A stretch of DNA of 64,000 nucleotides from Aphelocoma coerulescens (lineage: Eukaryota > Chordata > Aves > Passeriformes > Corvidae), in the NCBI RefSeq assembly GCF_041296385.1, contig NW_027183526.1, forward strand, positions 1 to 64,000. Direction: 5' to 3'. Under the pieces are notes generated by a model that searched no databases, was not told the DNA's origin, and saw only the letters and a program-made list of their open reading frames with translations. The position numbers were made by a program, and so were the translations under genes. This document shows, piece after piece, positions 52,403 through 64,000 of this stretch (the stretch's first letter is position 1; each line of letters begins with the position of its first letter).

Positions 52403-55400
52403 AGGTGTGTCCTGATGCCACCGTCTACTCCTTTGAGAAGGGGAGGACAGAGTGCATCAGGGAGTTTGGTGTGGCTTACATGCGGCAAGGAGAAGGTGCA
52501 GCCCCAAACTGGCTTTCACTTCTAGAACCTTTTGCTATTGCGGGAGCAGCTGCTGGAGCTTTTCAACCGAGCTGCAAGAGTGAAAAGTGTGATGGCATGT
52601 CTATCTGAGAAGGAAGGTTCGGTGCCGCAGCCTGTTGTGCACAATTTATATGCTGATAAGAGAAGGGGGTGCTTTTGGAACGTTTTCCTTCCTGACACTT
52701 CTGTCTCTGTGAGCTTTAGCTGCTTGGACTCAGGGATACCGAAGGTATGTGAAAGTGACTGGGATGCGAGAATCATGTTGCACAGGGAACAGGGAAGGTC
52801 AGCAAATGTTTCCTGTCCTGGCACATCTCTCAGTCTGAACTGCAGCTGCAGATGCTTCACTTCCGCCAAGGACTCTGCCACCTTGAGAGAAGGATGCGCT
52901 CTATGGAGTTGAGAAAGAAAGTGCGTCTCACTAGCTTCTTTCCTCTACTTCATAGACAGCAAAGGGGCTATGAAAGGCAGCACTGGCTTTTTGTTCTAGG
53001 ACTTCTTCTTTACAAGCAGCTGCTGGATGTTTGGAAGGGGGTTTGGGATATGCAAAAATGAGAGGCTAAGATGGTAAGAGGGTAAGATGGAAGTCATCTG
53101 GCAAAAGCAGAGCTCACAAAAGGGCCAGCTGAGAAAGCTCTTGCTGCCTACAACTTCAACTGCACCCCTCAAAGCAGCAGCACACACGCTGCTCTCGGCA
53201 CTTTCCTTCTCAGCTCTACGCACCATCCTAAGCCTTGCCTCTCCCACACTCAGGATCCAAAGACAACGGCACCAGGGACTGCTCACACACTAAAGGCACC
53301 AGGACAAAAGGCTCACCAGCTTGGCCTTTGCATTCCCGCTGACAGCTCCACAGCTTGAACCCAGAGAACTGCCTGCTGCCAACAGCCTTTCCAATCACTC
53401 TGAGCACCTCATGACAAGGAGTGTGGGGAATGAATCTCCAGCAGCCTCCTGCCCCAGGCTGTCCCCCGGGAGCAGCCCTGCTCCAGGCCGTGACTGCCAC
53501 CTGCACAGCCAAAGGACCCAGAGCCGGTGTTACACACCACGGCTGTGCCTGGCACAGAGACACCAGTGGCCACACAAGTGGCCATGGCACTGTCCACACA
53601 CAGTCCCTGCTGCTGCTCCCCCAGCCGCTGGCACCAACTCCCAGCCACCCACTCCTAAAGCCACGGGGCCCACTGGGACATTGCGGGGGCTCGTGGAAGC
53701 CAGCGGCCATTGTGACACAGCGGGGCTGCACAGAGCCCACGGTGCTTTGTGACCCGTGGCTCCCAGGAGAGCCTTTGTGATGCTGGGGAACTACAAGGAA
53801 GCCTGCCTCCTCTGTGACACCACCACAGAAGCTCAGGGGAGCCCTTGAGACTGTGCTGATGCTATTGAACCTGATGCAACCCTGCCTCCTCTGTGACACC
53901 ACAGAAGCTCTTGGAGCCCTGGAGACCGTGGTGATGCTATGGAACCTGATGCAACCCTGCCTCCTCTGTAACACCACAGAACCTCTGGGAGCTCTGGAGA
54001 CCGTGCTGATGCTATGGAACCTGATGCAACCCTGCCTCCACTGTGACACCACAGAAGCTCAGGGAGCCCTGGAGACTGTGGTGATGCTATGGAACCTGAT
54101 GCAACCCTGCCTCCACTGTGACACCACAGAACCTCTGGGAGCCCTGGAGACCGTGCTGATGCTATGGAACCTGATGCAACCCTGCCTCCACTGTGACACC
54201 ACAGAAGCTCGGGGAGCTCTGCAGACCGTGGGGATGCTGGCGAAGCTGACGGAACCCTGGGCACCACAGTGACGCTATGGAACCTGGTGGAACCGAGGGG
54301 CCACAGTGACACTGTGGGGCCTTTTGGAAGCAACAGGACCCTGGTGGGAAGCCACGGGATGATTAATCCTGCACGAACCTGCTCCAGGTGGGCTCCTCTC
54401 TCCCGGCTTCCACAGGTGCTGCTAGGATCCCACTCCGGCACTGGCTTGGCACGGGCTCACGGCTTCCTTTGGCAATGGCTCTGCTCCAGGATGGCATGCT
54501 GCAGAGAATGCAGGTAGATTTTGTGCTCACTCCTGGCATGCAGCTGGACAATAAAGCCTGATCCAGCCCCCCCTCAGCATATGTCCGGCTCTGGCATTGG
54601 GGCGGGGCAACTTTGGGAGCAGCCCCAGCCCTGCTCCTGCTCCCGGCTGGGCACCCAGCTGCTGGGACACAGGTGTGTCCTGATGCCACCGTCTACTCCT
54701 TTGAGAAGGGGAGGACAGAGTGCATCAGGGAGTTTGGTGTGGCTTACATGCGGCAAGGAGAAGGTGCAGCCCCAAACTGGCTTTCACTTCTAGAACCTTT
54801 TGCTATTGCGGGAGCAGCTGCTGGAGCTTTTCAACCGAGCTGCAAGAGTGAAAAGTGTGATGGCATGTCTATCTGAGAAGGAAGGTTCGGTGCCGCAGCC
54901 TGTTGTGCACAATTTATATGCTGATAAGAGAAGGGGGTGCTTTTGGAACGTTTTCCTTCCTGACACTTCTGTCTCTGTGAGCTTTAGCTGCTTGGACTCA
55001 GGGATACCGAAGGTATGTGAAAGTGACTGGGATGCGAGAATCATGTTGCACAGGGAACAGGGAAGGTCAGCAAATGTTTCCTGTCCTGGCACATCTCTCA
55101 GTCTGAACTGCAGCTGCAGATGCTTCACTTCCGCCAAGGACTCTGCCACCTTGAGAGAAGGATGCGCTCTATGGAGTTGAGAAAGAAAGTGCGTCTCACT
55201 AGCTTCTTTCCTCTACTTCATAGACAGCAAAGGGGCTATGAAAGGCAGCACTGGCTTTTTGTTCTAGGACTTCTTCTTTACAAGCAGCTGCTGGATGTTT
55301 GGAAGGGGGTTTGGGATATGCAAAAATGAGAGGCTAAGATGGTAAGAGGGTAAGATGGAAGTCATCTGGCAAAAGCAGAGCTCACAAAAGGGCCAGCTGA

Positions 55401-56793
55401 GAAAGCTCTTGCTGCCTACAACTTCAACTGCACCCCTCAAAGCAGCAGCACACACGCTGCTCTCGGCACTTTCCTTCTCAGCTCTACGCACCATCCTAAG
55501 CCTTGCCTCTCCCACACTCAGGATCCAAAGACAACGGCACCAGGGACTGCTCACACACTAAAGGCACCAGGACAAAAGGCTCACCAGCTTGGCCTTTGCA
55601 TTCCCGCTGACAGCTCCACAGCTTGAACCCAGAGAACTGCCTGCTGCCAACAGCCTTTCCAATCACTCTGAGCACCTCATGACAAGGAGTGTGGGGAATG
55701 AATCTCCAGCAGCCTCCTGCCCCAGGCTGTCCCCCGGGAGCAGCCCTGCTCCAGGCCGTGACTGCCACCTGCACAGCCAAAGGACCCAGAGCCGGTGTTA
55801 CACACCACGGCTGTGCCTGGCACAGAGACACCAGTGGCCACACAAGTGGCCATGGCACTGTCCACACACAGTCCCTGCTGCTGCTCCCCCAGCCGCTGGC
55901 ACCAACTCCCAGCCACCCACTCCTAAAGCCACGGGGCCCACTGGGACACTGCGGGGGCTCGTGGAAGCCAGCGGCCATTGTGACACAGCGGGGCTGCACA
56001 GAGCCCACGGTGCTTTGTGACCCGTGGCTCCCAGGAGAGCCTTTGTGATGCTGGGGAACTACAAGGAAGCCTGCCTCCTCTGTGACACCACCACAGAAGC
56101 TCAGGGGAGCCCTGGAGACCGTGCTGATGCTATTGAACCTGATGCAACCCTGCCTCCTCTGTGACACCACAGAAGCTCTTGGAGCCCTGGAGACCGTGGT
56201 GATGCTATGGAACCTGATGCAACCCTGCCTCCTCTGTGACACCACAGAACCTCTGGGAGCCCTGGAGACCGTGCTGATGCTATGGAACCTGATGCAACCC
56301 TGCCTCCACTGTGACACCACAGAAGCTCGGGGAGCTCTGCAGACCGTGGGGATGCTGGCGAAGCTGACGGAACCCTGGGCACCACAGTGACGCTATGGAA
56401 CCTGGTGGAACCGAGGGGCCACAGTGACACTGTGGGGCCTTTTGGAAGCAACAGGACCCTGGTGGGAAGCCACGGGATGATTAATCCTGCACGAACCTGC
56501 TCCAGGTGGGCTCCTCTCTCCCGGCTTCCACAGGTGCTGCTAGGATCCCACTCCGGCACTGGCTTGGCACGGGCTCACGGCTTCCTTTGGCAATGGCTCT
56601 GCTCCAGGATGGCATGCTGCAGAGAATGCAGGTAGATTTTGTGCTCACTCCTGGCATGCAGCTGGACAATAAAGCCTGATCCAGCCCCCCCTCAGCATAT
56701 GTCCGGCTCTGGCATTGGGGCGGGGCAACTTTGGGAGCAGCCCCAGCCCTGCTCCTGCTCCCGGCTGGGCACCCAGCTGCTGGGACACAGGTG

Positions 56794-57472
56794 TGTAAGA
56801 GACGGTCCAAAGATCCCTCATCTGCCTCACGATCATCGCCGAGAACAGAGACTGAGCACAGGAGTCCTGGCCCTGCTGAGGTGGGATGTCTGCCGAGTGT
56901 TGCCTAGGGGTGTGCCCGCTGGGAACTGGTACGCATTCCTGAGGAAAATTAGTGCAGGTCGCAATGGACTGCGCCGTTCTTGCTGCCCAGGCGGGAAGGA
57001 CTGCGCCGAAGCGGAAAGGAACGACCTGCCCTGCACACCTGTCCTGCACACCGGTCTTGTGCGTCTGTCCTGTACCTGTTTCCCAAAGCAACAGACTCCA
57101 CAACAATGGCTGTAAATTTCCCAACCTCTTGGCCAGTTGCCCCTCGCTTCTGAAAAGGACTATAAAGGGACTCTCTGAAATAACCAAGTCGGAGAGATCT
57201 CCCCCACGGAAAGAAGACGAATCTATTGGCGGAAGACCACGAGGACTTCGTCTCATCCGTTGGTAGCTATTGCCCCCCCCCCCTCTTTTTCTTCCTCCCT
57301 ACTTTGTCTCTCTCTCTCTCTCCCTTTCTCTCTTCTATTGCATTACTGTGTTGTGGGCACTTAATAAAGGTGCACTGTTTTGATTTAAACTGAAATTTCT
57401 TGTGTCCTTTTTACACTCTGAGATCTATAAACGAACCATCACGACCCCCGCTTGCATTAGCGGATCGTGACA
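56794..57472 (+). mobile_element. Same solo LTR in array unit 5
   Basis: Appears identical to 51,724-52,402, in the same place in the unit, with the same AGGTG duplication. The two lie exactly 5,070 bp apart. It arose by array amplification, not by a second insertion. Confidence 0.9.
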
Positions 57473-60400
57473 AGGTGTGTCCTGATGCCACCGTCTACTC
57501 CTTTGAGAAGGGGAGGACAGAGTGCATCAGGGAGTTTGGTGTGGCTTACATGCGGCAAGGAGAAGGTGCAGCCCCAAACTGGCTTTCACTTCTAGAACCT
57601 TTTGCTATTGCGGGAGCAGCTGCTGGAGCTTTTCAACCGAGCTGCAAGAGTGAAAAGTGTGATGGCATGTCTATCTGAGAAGGAAGGTTCGGTGCCGCAG
57701 CCTGTTGTGCACAATTTATATGCTGATAAGAGAAGGGGGTGCTTTTGGAACGTTTTCCTTCCTGACACTTCTGTCTCTGTGAGCTTTAGCTGCTTGGACT
57801 CAGGGATACCGAAGGTATGTGAAAGTGACTGGGATGCGAGAATCATGTTGCACAGGGAACAGGGAAGGTCAGCAAATGTTTCCTGTCCTGGCACATCTCT
57901 CAGTCTGAACTGCAGCTGCAGATGCTTCACTTCCGCCAAGGACTCTGCCACCTTGAGAGAAGGATGCGCTCTATGGAGTTGAGAAAGAAAGTGCGTCTCA
58001 CTAGCTTCTTTCCTCTACTTCATAGACAGCAAAGGGGCTATGAAAGGCAGCACTGGCTTTTTGTTCTAGGACTTCTTCTTTACAAGCAGCTGCTGGATGT
58101 TTGGAAGGGGGTTTGGGATATGCAAAAATGAGAGGCTAAGATGGTAAGAGGGTAAGATGGAAGTCATCTGGCAAAAGCAGAGCTCACAAAAGGGCCAGCT
58201 GAGAAAGCTCTTGCTGCCTACAACTTCAACTGCACCCCTCAAAGCAGCAGCACACACGCTGCTCTCGGCACTTTCCTTCTCAGCTCTACGCACCATCCTA
58301 AGCCTTGCCTCTCCCACACTCAGGATCCAAAGACAACGGCACCAGGGACTGCTCACACACTAAAGGCACCAGGACAAAAGGCTCACCAGCTTGGCCTTTG
58401 CATTCCCGCTGACAGCTCCACAGCTTGAACCCAGAGAACTGCCTGCTGCCAACAGCCTTTCCAATCACTCTGAGCACCTCATGACAAGGAGTGTGGGGAA
58501 TGAATCTCCAGCAGCCTCCTGCCCCAGGCTGTCCCCCGGGAGCAGCCCTGCTCCAGGCCGTGACTGCCACCTGCACAGCCAAAGGACCCAGAGCCGGTGT
58601 TACACACCACGGCTGTGCCTGGCACAGAGACACCAGTGGCCACACAAGTGGCCATGGCACTGTCCACACACAGTCCCTGCTGCTGCTCCCCCAGCCGCTG
58701 GCACCAACTCCCAGCCACCCACTCCTAAAGCCACGGGGCCCACTGGGACACTGCGGGGGCTCGTGGAAGCCAGCGGCCATTGTGACACAGCGGGGCTGCA
58801 CAGAGCCCACGGTGCTTTGTGACCCGTGGCTCCCAGGAGAGCCTTTGTGATGCTGGGGAACTACAAGGAAGCCTGCCTCCTCTGTGACACCACCACAGAA
58901 GCTCAGGGGAGCCCTGGAGACCGTGCTGATGCTATTGAACCTGATGCAACCCTGCCTCCTCTGTGACACCACAGAAGCTCTTGGAGCCCTGGAGACCGTG
59001 GTGATGCTATGGAACCTGATGCAACCCTGCCTCCTCTGTGACACCACAGAACCTCTGGGAGCCCTGGAGACCGTGCTGATGCTATTGAACCTGATGCAAC
59101 CCTGCCTCCACTGTGACACCACAGAAGCTCAGGGAGCCCTGGAGACTGTGGTGATGCTATGGAACCTGATGCAACCCTGCCTCCACTGTGACACCACAGA
59201 ACCTCTGGGAGCCCTGGAGACCGTGCTGATGCTATGGAACCTGATGCAACCCTGCCTCCACTGTGACACCACAGAAGCTCGGGGAGCTCTGCAGACCGTG
59301 GGGATGCTGGCGAAGCTGACGGAACCCTGGGCACCACAGTGACGCTATGGAACCTGGTGGAACCGAGGGGCCACAGTGACACTGTGGGGCCTTTTGGAAG
59401 CAACAGGACCCTGGTGGGAAGCCACGGGATGATTAATCCTGCACGAACCTGCTCCAGGTGGGCTCCTCTCTCCCGGCTTCCACAGGTGCTGCTAGGATCC
59501 CACTCCGGCACTGGCTTGGCACGGGCTCACGGCTTCCTTTGGCAATGGCTCTGCTCCAGGATGGCATGCTGCAGAGAATGCAGGTAGATTTTGTGCTCAA
59601 TCTTGGCATGCAGCTGGACAATAAAGCCTGATCCAGCCCCCCCTCAGCATATGTCCGGCTCTGGCATTGGGGCGGGGCAACTTTGGGAGCAGCCCCAGCC
59701 CTGCTCCTGCTCCCGGCTGGGCACCCAGCTGCTGGGACACAGGTGTGTCCTGATGCCACCGTCTACTCCTTTGAGAAGGGGAGGACAGAGTGCATCAGGG
59801 AGTTTGGTGTGGCTTACATGCGGCAAGGAGAAGGTGCAGCCCCAAACTGGCTTTCACTTCTAGAACCTTTTGCTATTGCGGGAGCAGCTGCTGGAGCTTT
59901 TCAACCGAGCTGCAAGAGTGAAAAGTGTGATGGCATGTCTATCTGAGAAGGAAGGTTCGGTGCCGCAGCCTGTTGTGCACAATTTATATGCTGATAAGAG
60001 AAGGGGGTGCTTTTGCAACGTTTTCCTTCCTGACACTTCTGTCTCTGTGAGCTTTAGCTGCTTGGACTCAGGGATACCGAAGGTATGTGAAAGTGACTGG
60101 GATGCGAGAATCATGTTGCACAGGGAACAGGGAAGGTCAGCAAATGTTTCCTGTCCTGGCACATCTCTCAGTCTGAACTGCAGCTGCAGATGCTTCACTT
60201 CCGCCAAGGACTCTGCCACCTTGAGAGAAGGATGCGCTCTATGGAGTTGAGAAAGAAAGTGCGTCTCACTAGCTTCTTTCCTCTACTTCATAGACAGCAA
60301 AGGGGCTATGAAAGGCAGCACTGGCTTTTTGTTCTAGGACTTCTTCTTTACAAGCAGCTGCTGGATGTTTGGAAGGGGGTTTGGGATATGCAAAAATGAG

Positions 60401-63400
60401 AGGCTAAGATGGTAAGAGGGTAAGATGGAAGTCATCTGGCAAAAGCAGAGCTCACAAAAGGGCCAGCTGAGAAAGCTCTTGCTGCCTACAACTTCAACTG
60501 CACCCCTCAAAGCAGCAGCACACACGCTGCTCTCGGCACTTTCCTTCTCAGCTCTACGCACCATCCTAAGCCTTGCCTCTCCCACACTCAGGATCCAAAG
60601 ACAACGGCACCAGGGACTGCTCACACACTAAAGGCACCAGGACAAAAGGCTCACCAGCTTGGCCTTTGCATTCCCGCTGACAGCTCCACAGCTTGAACCC
60701 AGAGAACTGCCTGCTGCCAACAGCCTTTCCAATCACTCTGAGCACCTCATGACAAGGAGTGTGGGGAATGAATCTCCAGCAGCCTCCTGCCCCAGGCTGT
60801 CCCCCGGGAGCAGCCCTGCTCCAGGCCGTGACTGCCACCTGCACAGCCAAAGGACCCAGAGCCGGTGTTACACACCACGGCTGTGCCTGGCACAGAGACA
60901 CCAGTGGCCACACAAGTGGCCATGGCACTGTCCACACACAGTCCCTGCTGCTGCTCCCCCAGCCGCTGGCACCAACTCCCAGCCACCCACTCCTAAAGCC
61001 ACGGGGCCCACTGGGACACTGCGGGGGCTCGTGGAAGCCAGCGGCCATTGTGACACAGCGGGGCTGCACAGAGCCCACGGTGCTTTGTGACCCGTGGCTC
61101 CCAGGAGAGCCTTTGTGATGCTGGGGAACTACAAGGAAGCCTGCCTCCTCTGTGACACCACCACAGAAGCTCAGGGGAGCCCTGGAGACCGTGCTGATGC
61201 TATTGAACCTGATGCAACCCTGCCTCCTCTGTGACACCACAGAAGCTCTTGGAGCCCTGGAGACCGTGGTGATGCTATGGAACCTGATGCAACCCTGCCT
61301 CCTCTGTGACACCACAGAACCTCTGGGAGCCCTGGAGACCGTGCTGATGCTATGGAACCTGATGCAACCCTGCCTCCACTGTGACACCACAGAAGCTCAG
61401 GGAGCCCTGGAGACTGTGGTGATGCTATGGAACCTGATGCAACCCTGCCTCCACTGTGACACCACAGAACCTCTGGGAGCCCTGGAGACCGTGCTGATGC
61501 TATGGAACCTGATGCAACCCTGCCTCCACTGTGACACCACAGAAGCTCGGGGAGCTCTGCAGACCGTGGGGATGCTGGCGAAGCTGACGGAACCCTGGGC
61601 ACCACAGTGACGCTATGGAACCTGGTGGAACCGAGGGGCCACAGTGACACTGTGGGGCCTTTTGGAAGCAACAGGACCCTGGTGGGAAGCCACGGGATGA
61701 TTAATCCTGCACGAACCTGCTCCAGGTGGGCTCCTCTCTCCCGGCTTCCACAGGTGCTGCTAGGATCCCACTCCGGCACTGGCTTGGCACGGGCTCACGG
61801 CTTCCTTTGGCAATGGCTCTGCTCCAGGATGGCATGCTGCAGAGAATGCAGGTAGATTTTGTGCTCAATCTTGGCATGCAGCTGGACAATAAAGCCTGAT
61901 CCAGCCCCCCCTCAGCATATGTCCGGCTCTGGCATTGGGGCGGGGCAACTTTGGGAGCAGCCCCAGCCCTGCTCCTGCTCCCGGCTGGGCACCCAGCTGC
62001 TGGGACACAGGTGTGTCCTGATGCCACCGTCTACTCCTTTGAGAAGGGGAGGACAGAGTGCATCAGGGAGTTTGGTGTGGCTTACATGCGGCAAGGAGAA
62101 GGTGCAGCCCCAAACTGGCTTTCACTTCTAGAACCTTTTGCTATTGCGGGAGCAGCTGCTGGAGCTTTTCAACCGAGCTGCAAGAGTGAAAAGTGTGATG
62201 GCATGTCTATCTGAGAAGGAAGGTTCGGTGCCGCAGCCTGTTGTGCACAATTTATATGCTGATAAGAGAAGGGGGTGCTTTTGCAACGTTTTCCTTCCTG
62301 ACACTTCTGTCTCTGTGAGCTTTAGCTGCTTGGACTCAGGGATACCGAAGGTATGTGAAAGTGACTGGGATGCGAGAATCATGTTGCACAGGGAACAGGG
62401 AAGGTCAGCAAATGTTTCCTGTCCTGGCACATCTCTCAGTCTGAACTGCAGCTGCAGATGCTTCACTTCCGCCAAGGACTCTGCCACCTTGAGAGAAGGA
62501 TGCGCTCTATGGAGTTGAGAAAGAAAGTGCGTCTCACTAGCTTCTTTCCTCTACTTCATAGACAGCAAAGGGGCTATGAAAGGCAGCACTGGCTTTTTGT
62601 TCTAGGACTTCTTCTTTACAAGCAGCTGCTGGATGTTTGGAAGGGGGTTTGGGATATGCAAAAATGAGAGGCTAAGATGGTAAGAGGGTAAGATGGAAGT
62701 CATCTGGCAAAAGCAGAGCTCACAAAAGGGCCAGCTGAGAAAGCTCTTGCTGCCTACAACTTCAACTGCACCCCTCAAAGCAGCAGCACACACGCTGCTC
62801 TCGGCACTTTCCTTCTCAGCTCTACGCACCATCCTAAGCCTTGCCTCTCCCACACTCAGGATCCAAAGACAACGGCACCAGGGACTGCTCACACACTAAA
62901 GGCACCAGGACAAAAGGCTCACCAGCTTGGCCTTTGCATTCCCGCTGACAGCTCCACAGCTTGAACCCAGAGAACTGCCTGCTGCCAACAGCCTTTCCAA
63001 TCACTCTGAGCACCTCATGACAAGGAGTGTGGGGAATGAATCTCCAGCAGCCTCCTGCCCCAGGCTGTCCCCCGGGAGCAGCCCTGCTCCAGGCCGTGAC
63101 TGCCACCTGCACAGCCAAAGGACCCAGAGCCGGTGTTACACACCACGGCTGTGCCTGGCACAGAGACACCAGTGGCCACACAAGTGGCCATGGCACTGTC
63201 CACACACAGTCCCTGCTGCTGCTCCCCCAGCCGCTGGCACCAACTCCCAGCCACCCACTCCTAAAGCTACGGGGCCCACTGGGACACTGCGGGGGCTCGT
63301 GGAAGCCAGCGGCCATTGTGACACAGCGGGGCTGCACAGAGCCCACGGTGCTTTGTGACCCGTGGCTCCCAGGAGAGCCTTTGTGATGCTGGGGAACTAC

Positions 63401-64000
63401 AAGGAAGCCTGGCTCCTCTGTGACACCACCACAGAAGCTCAGGGGAGCCCTGGAGACCGTGGTGATGCTATGGAACCTGATGCAACCCTGCCTCCACTGT
63501 GACACCACAGAAGCTCAGGGAGCCCTGGAGACTGTGGTGATGCTATGGAACCTGATGCAACCCTGCCTCCACTGTGACACCACAGAACCGCTGGGAGCCC
63601 TGGAGACCGTGCTGATGCTATGGAACCTGATGCAACCCTGCCTCCACTGTGACACCACAGAAGCTCGGGGAGCTCTGCAGACCGTGGGGATGCTGGCGAA
63701 GCTGACGGAACCCTGGGCACCACAGTGACGCTATGGAACCTGGTGGAACCGAGGGGCCACAGTGACACTGTGGGGCCTTTTGGAAGCAACAGGACCCTGG
63801 TGGGAAGCCACGGGATGATTAATCCTGCACGAACCTGCTCCAGGTGGGCTCCTCTCTCCCGGCTTCCACAGGTGCTGCTAGGATCCCACTCCGGCACTGG
63901 CTTGGCACGGGCTCACGGCTTCCTTTGGCAATGGCTCTGCTCCAGGATGGCATGCTGCAGAGAATGCAGGTAGATTTTGTGCTCACTCCTGGCATGCAGC

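Larger units (their letters stand above)
47208..64000. repeat. Large tandem array, units of 2,118-2,952 bp
   Basis: Direct repeats, anchored on ATGGCTCTGCTCCAGGATGG at 47,211, 49,405, 51,523, 54,475, 56,593, 59,545, 61,813 and 63,931; the eighth unit is cut by the window end. Unit lengths are 2,194, 2,118, 2,952, 2,118, 2,952, 2,268 and 2,118. They differ by the number of internal 75-bp repeats and by a 684-bp LTR insertion in units 3 and 5. Units are nearly identical, with rare substitutions. Each has an AATAAAGCC word 70 bp after the anchor and two conserved frames (126 codons plus, 119 codons minus) that match no family I know. Units 2+3 and 4+5 are both 5,070 bp, a higher-order period. 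Whether the unit is transcribed is unknown. Confidence 0.95.

Overview
The window looks like nuclear DNA of a songbird (passerine), from a GC-rich, repeat-laden, duplicated region such as an MHC-linked microchromosome or an unplaced or W-linked scaffold. The reasons are split eukaryotic genes with GT-AG introns, a PAK3-like and several PIM1-like kinase genes (both families are known to have expanded in zebra finch), MHC class II beta fragments, an avian-type family-14-like olfactory receptor, passerine-style ERV LTRs and many minisatellites. No tRNA, rRNA, operon or CRISPR array is seen.

Layout. 1-2,890 is a segmental duplicate of 25,842-28,810. Each copy holds the 5' part of a PIM1-like kinase gene (minus strand), a CpG-rich 5' region, a motif pair with the spacing of an MHC class II X/Y promoter module (plus strand), and a lone MHC class II beta transmembrane exon (minus). 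Copy 1 is frameshifted and runs off the window; copy 2 continues into a complete five-exon PIM1-like gene (24,174-26,675). 2,890-5,750 is minisatellite, unassigned sequence and a GAGAA microsatellite. 5,752-14,764 is one PAK3-like unit (gene 7,873-14,556, plus), followed with no gap by a second unit that is cut off near 17,596 after its first exon. 17,600-22,600 is mostly LTR-derived or unassigned. 22,640-23,905 and 39,535-40,344 hold decayed PIM1-like pieces. 28,815-30,347 holds two LTR-like sequences. 32,701-33,632 is an olfactory receptor with one frameshift. 35,200-39,260 is unassigned sequence with micro- and minisatellites. 41,528-42,500 holds minisatellites, one made of about 24 TGATGTCA-type motifs. 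42,507-46,000 is a 5'-truncated gammaretrovirus-like ERV (minus). 47,208 to the window end is a large tandem array of units of about 2.1-2.95 kb.

How it fits together. The main coding content is kinases. The PAK3-like gene keeps a complete catalytic domain, but I found no p21-binding/autoinhibitory region; its first exon instead encodes a hydrophobic N-terminus. The PIM1-like gene also has a hydrophobic stretch in a long N-terminal extension. Both may be membrane-associated, constitutively active kinases; this is inference. The array on the right grew by unequal exchange: unit length is 2,118 bp plus multiples of an internal 75-bp repeat, and two units carry the same solo LTR with the same target-site duplication, so insertion came before amplification.
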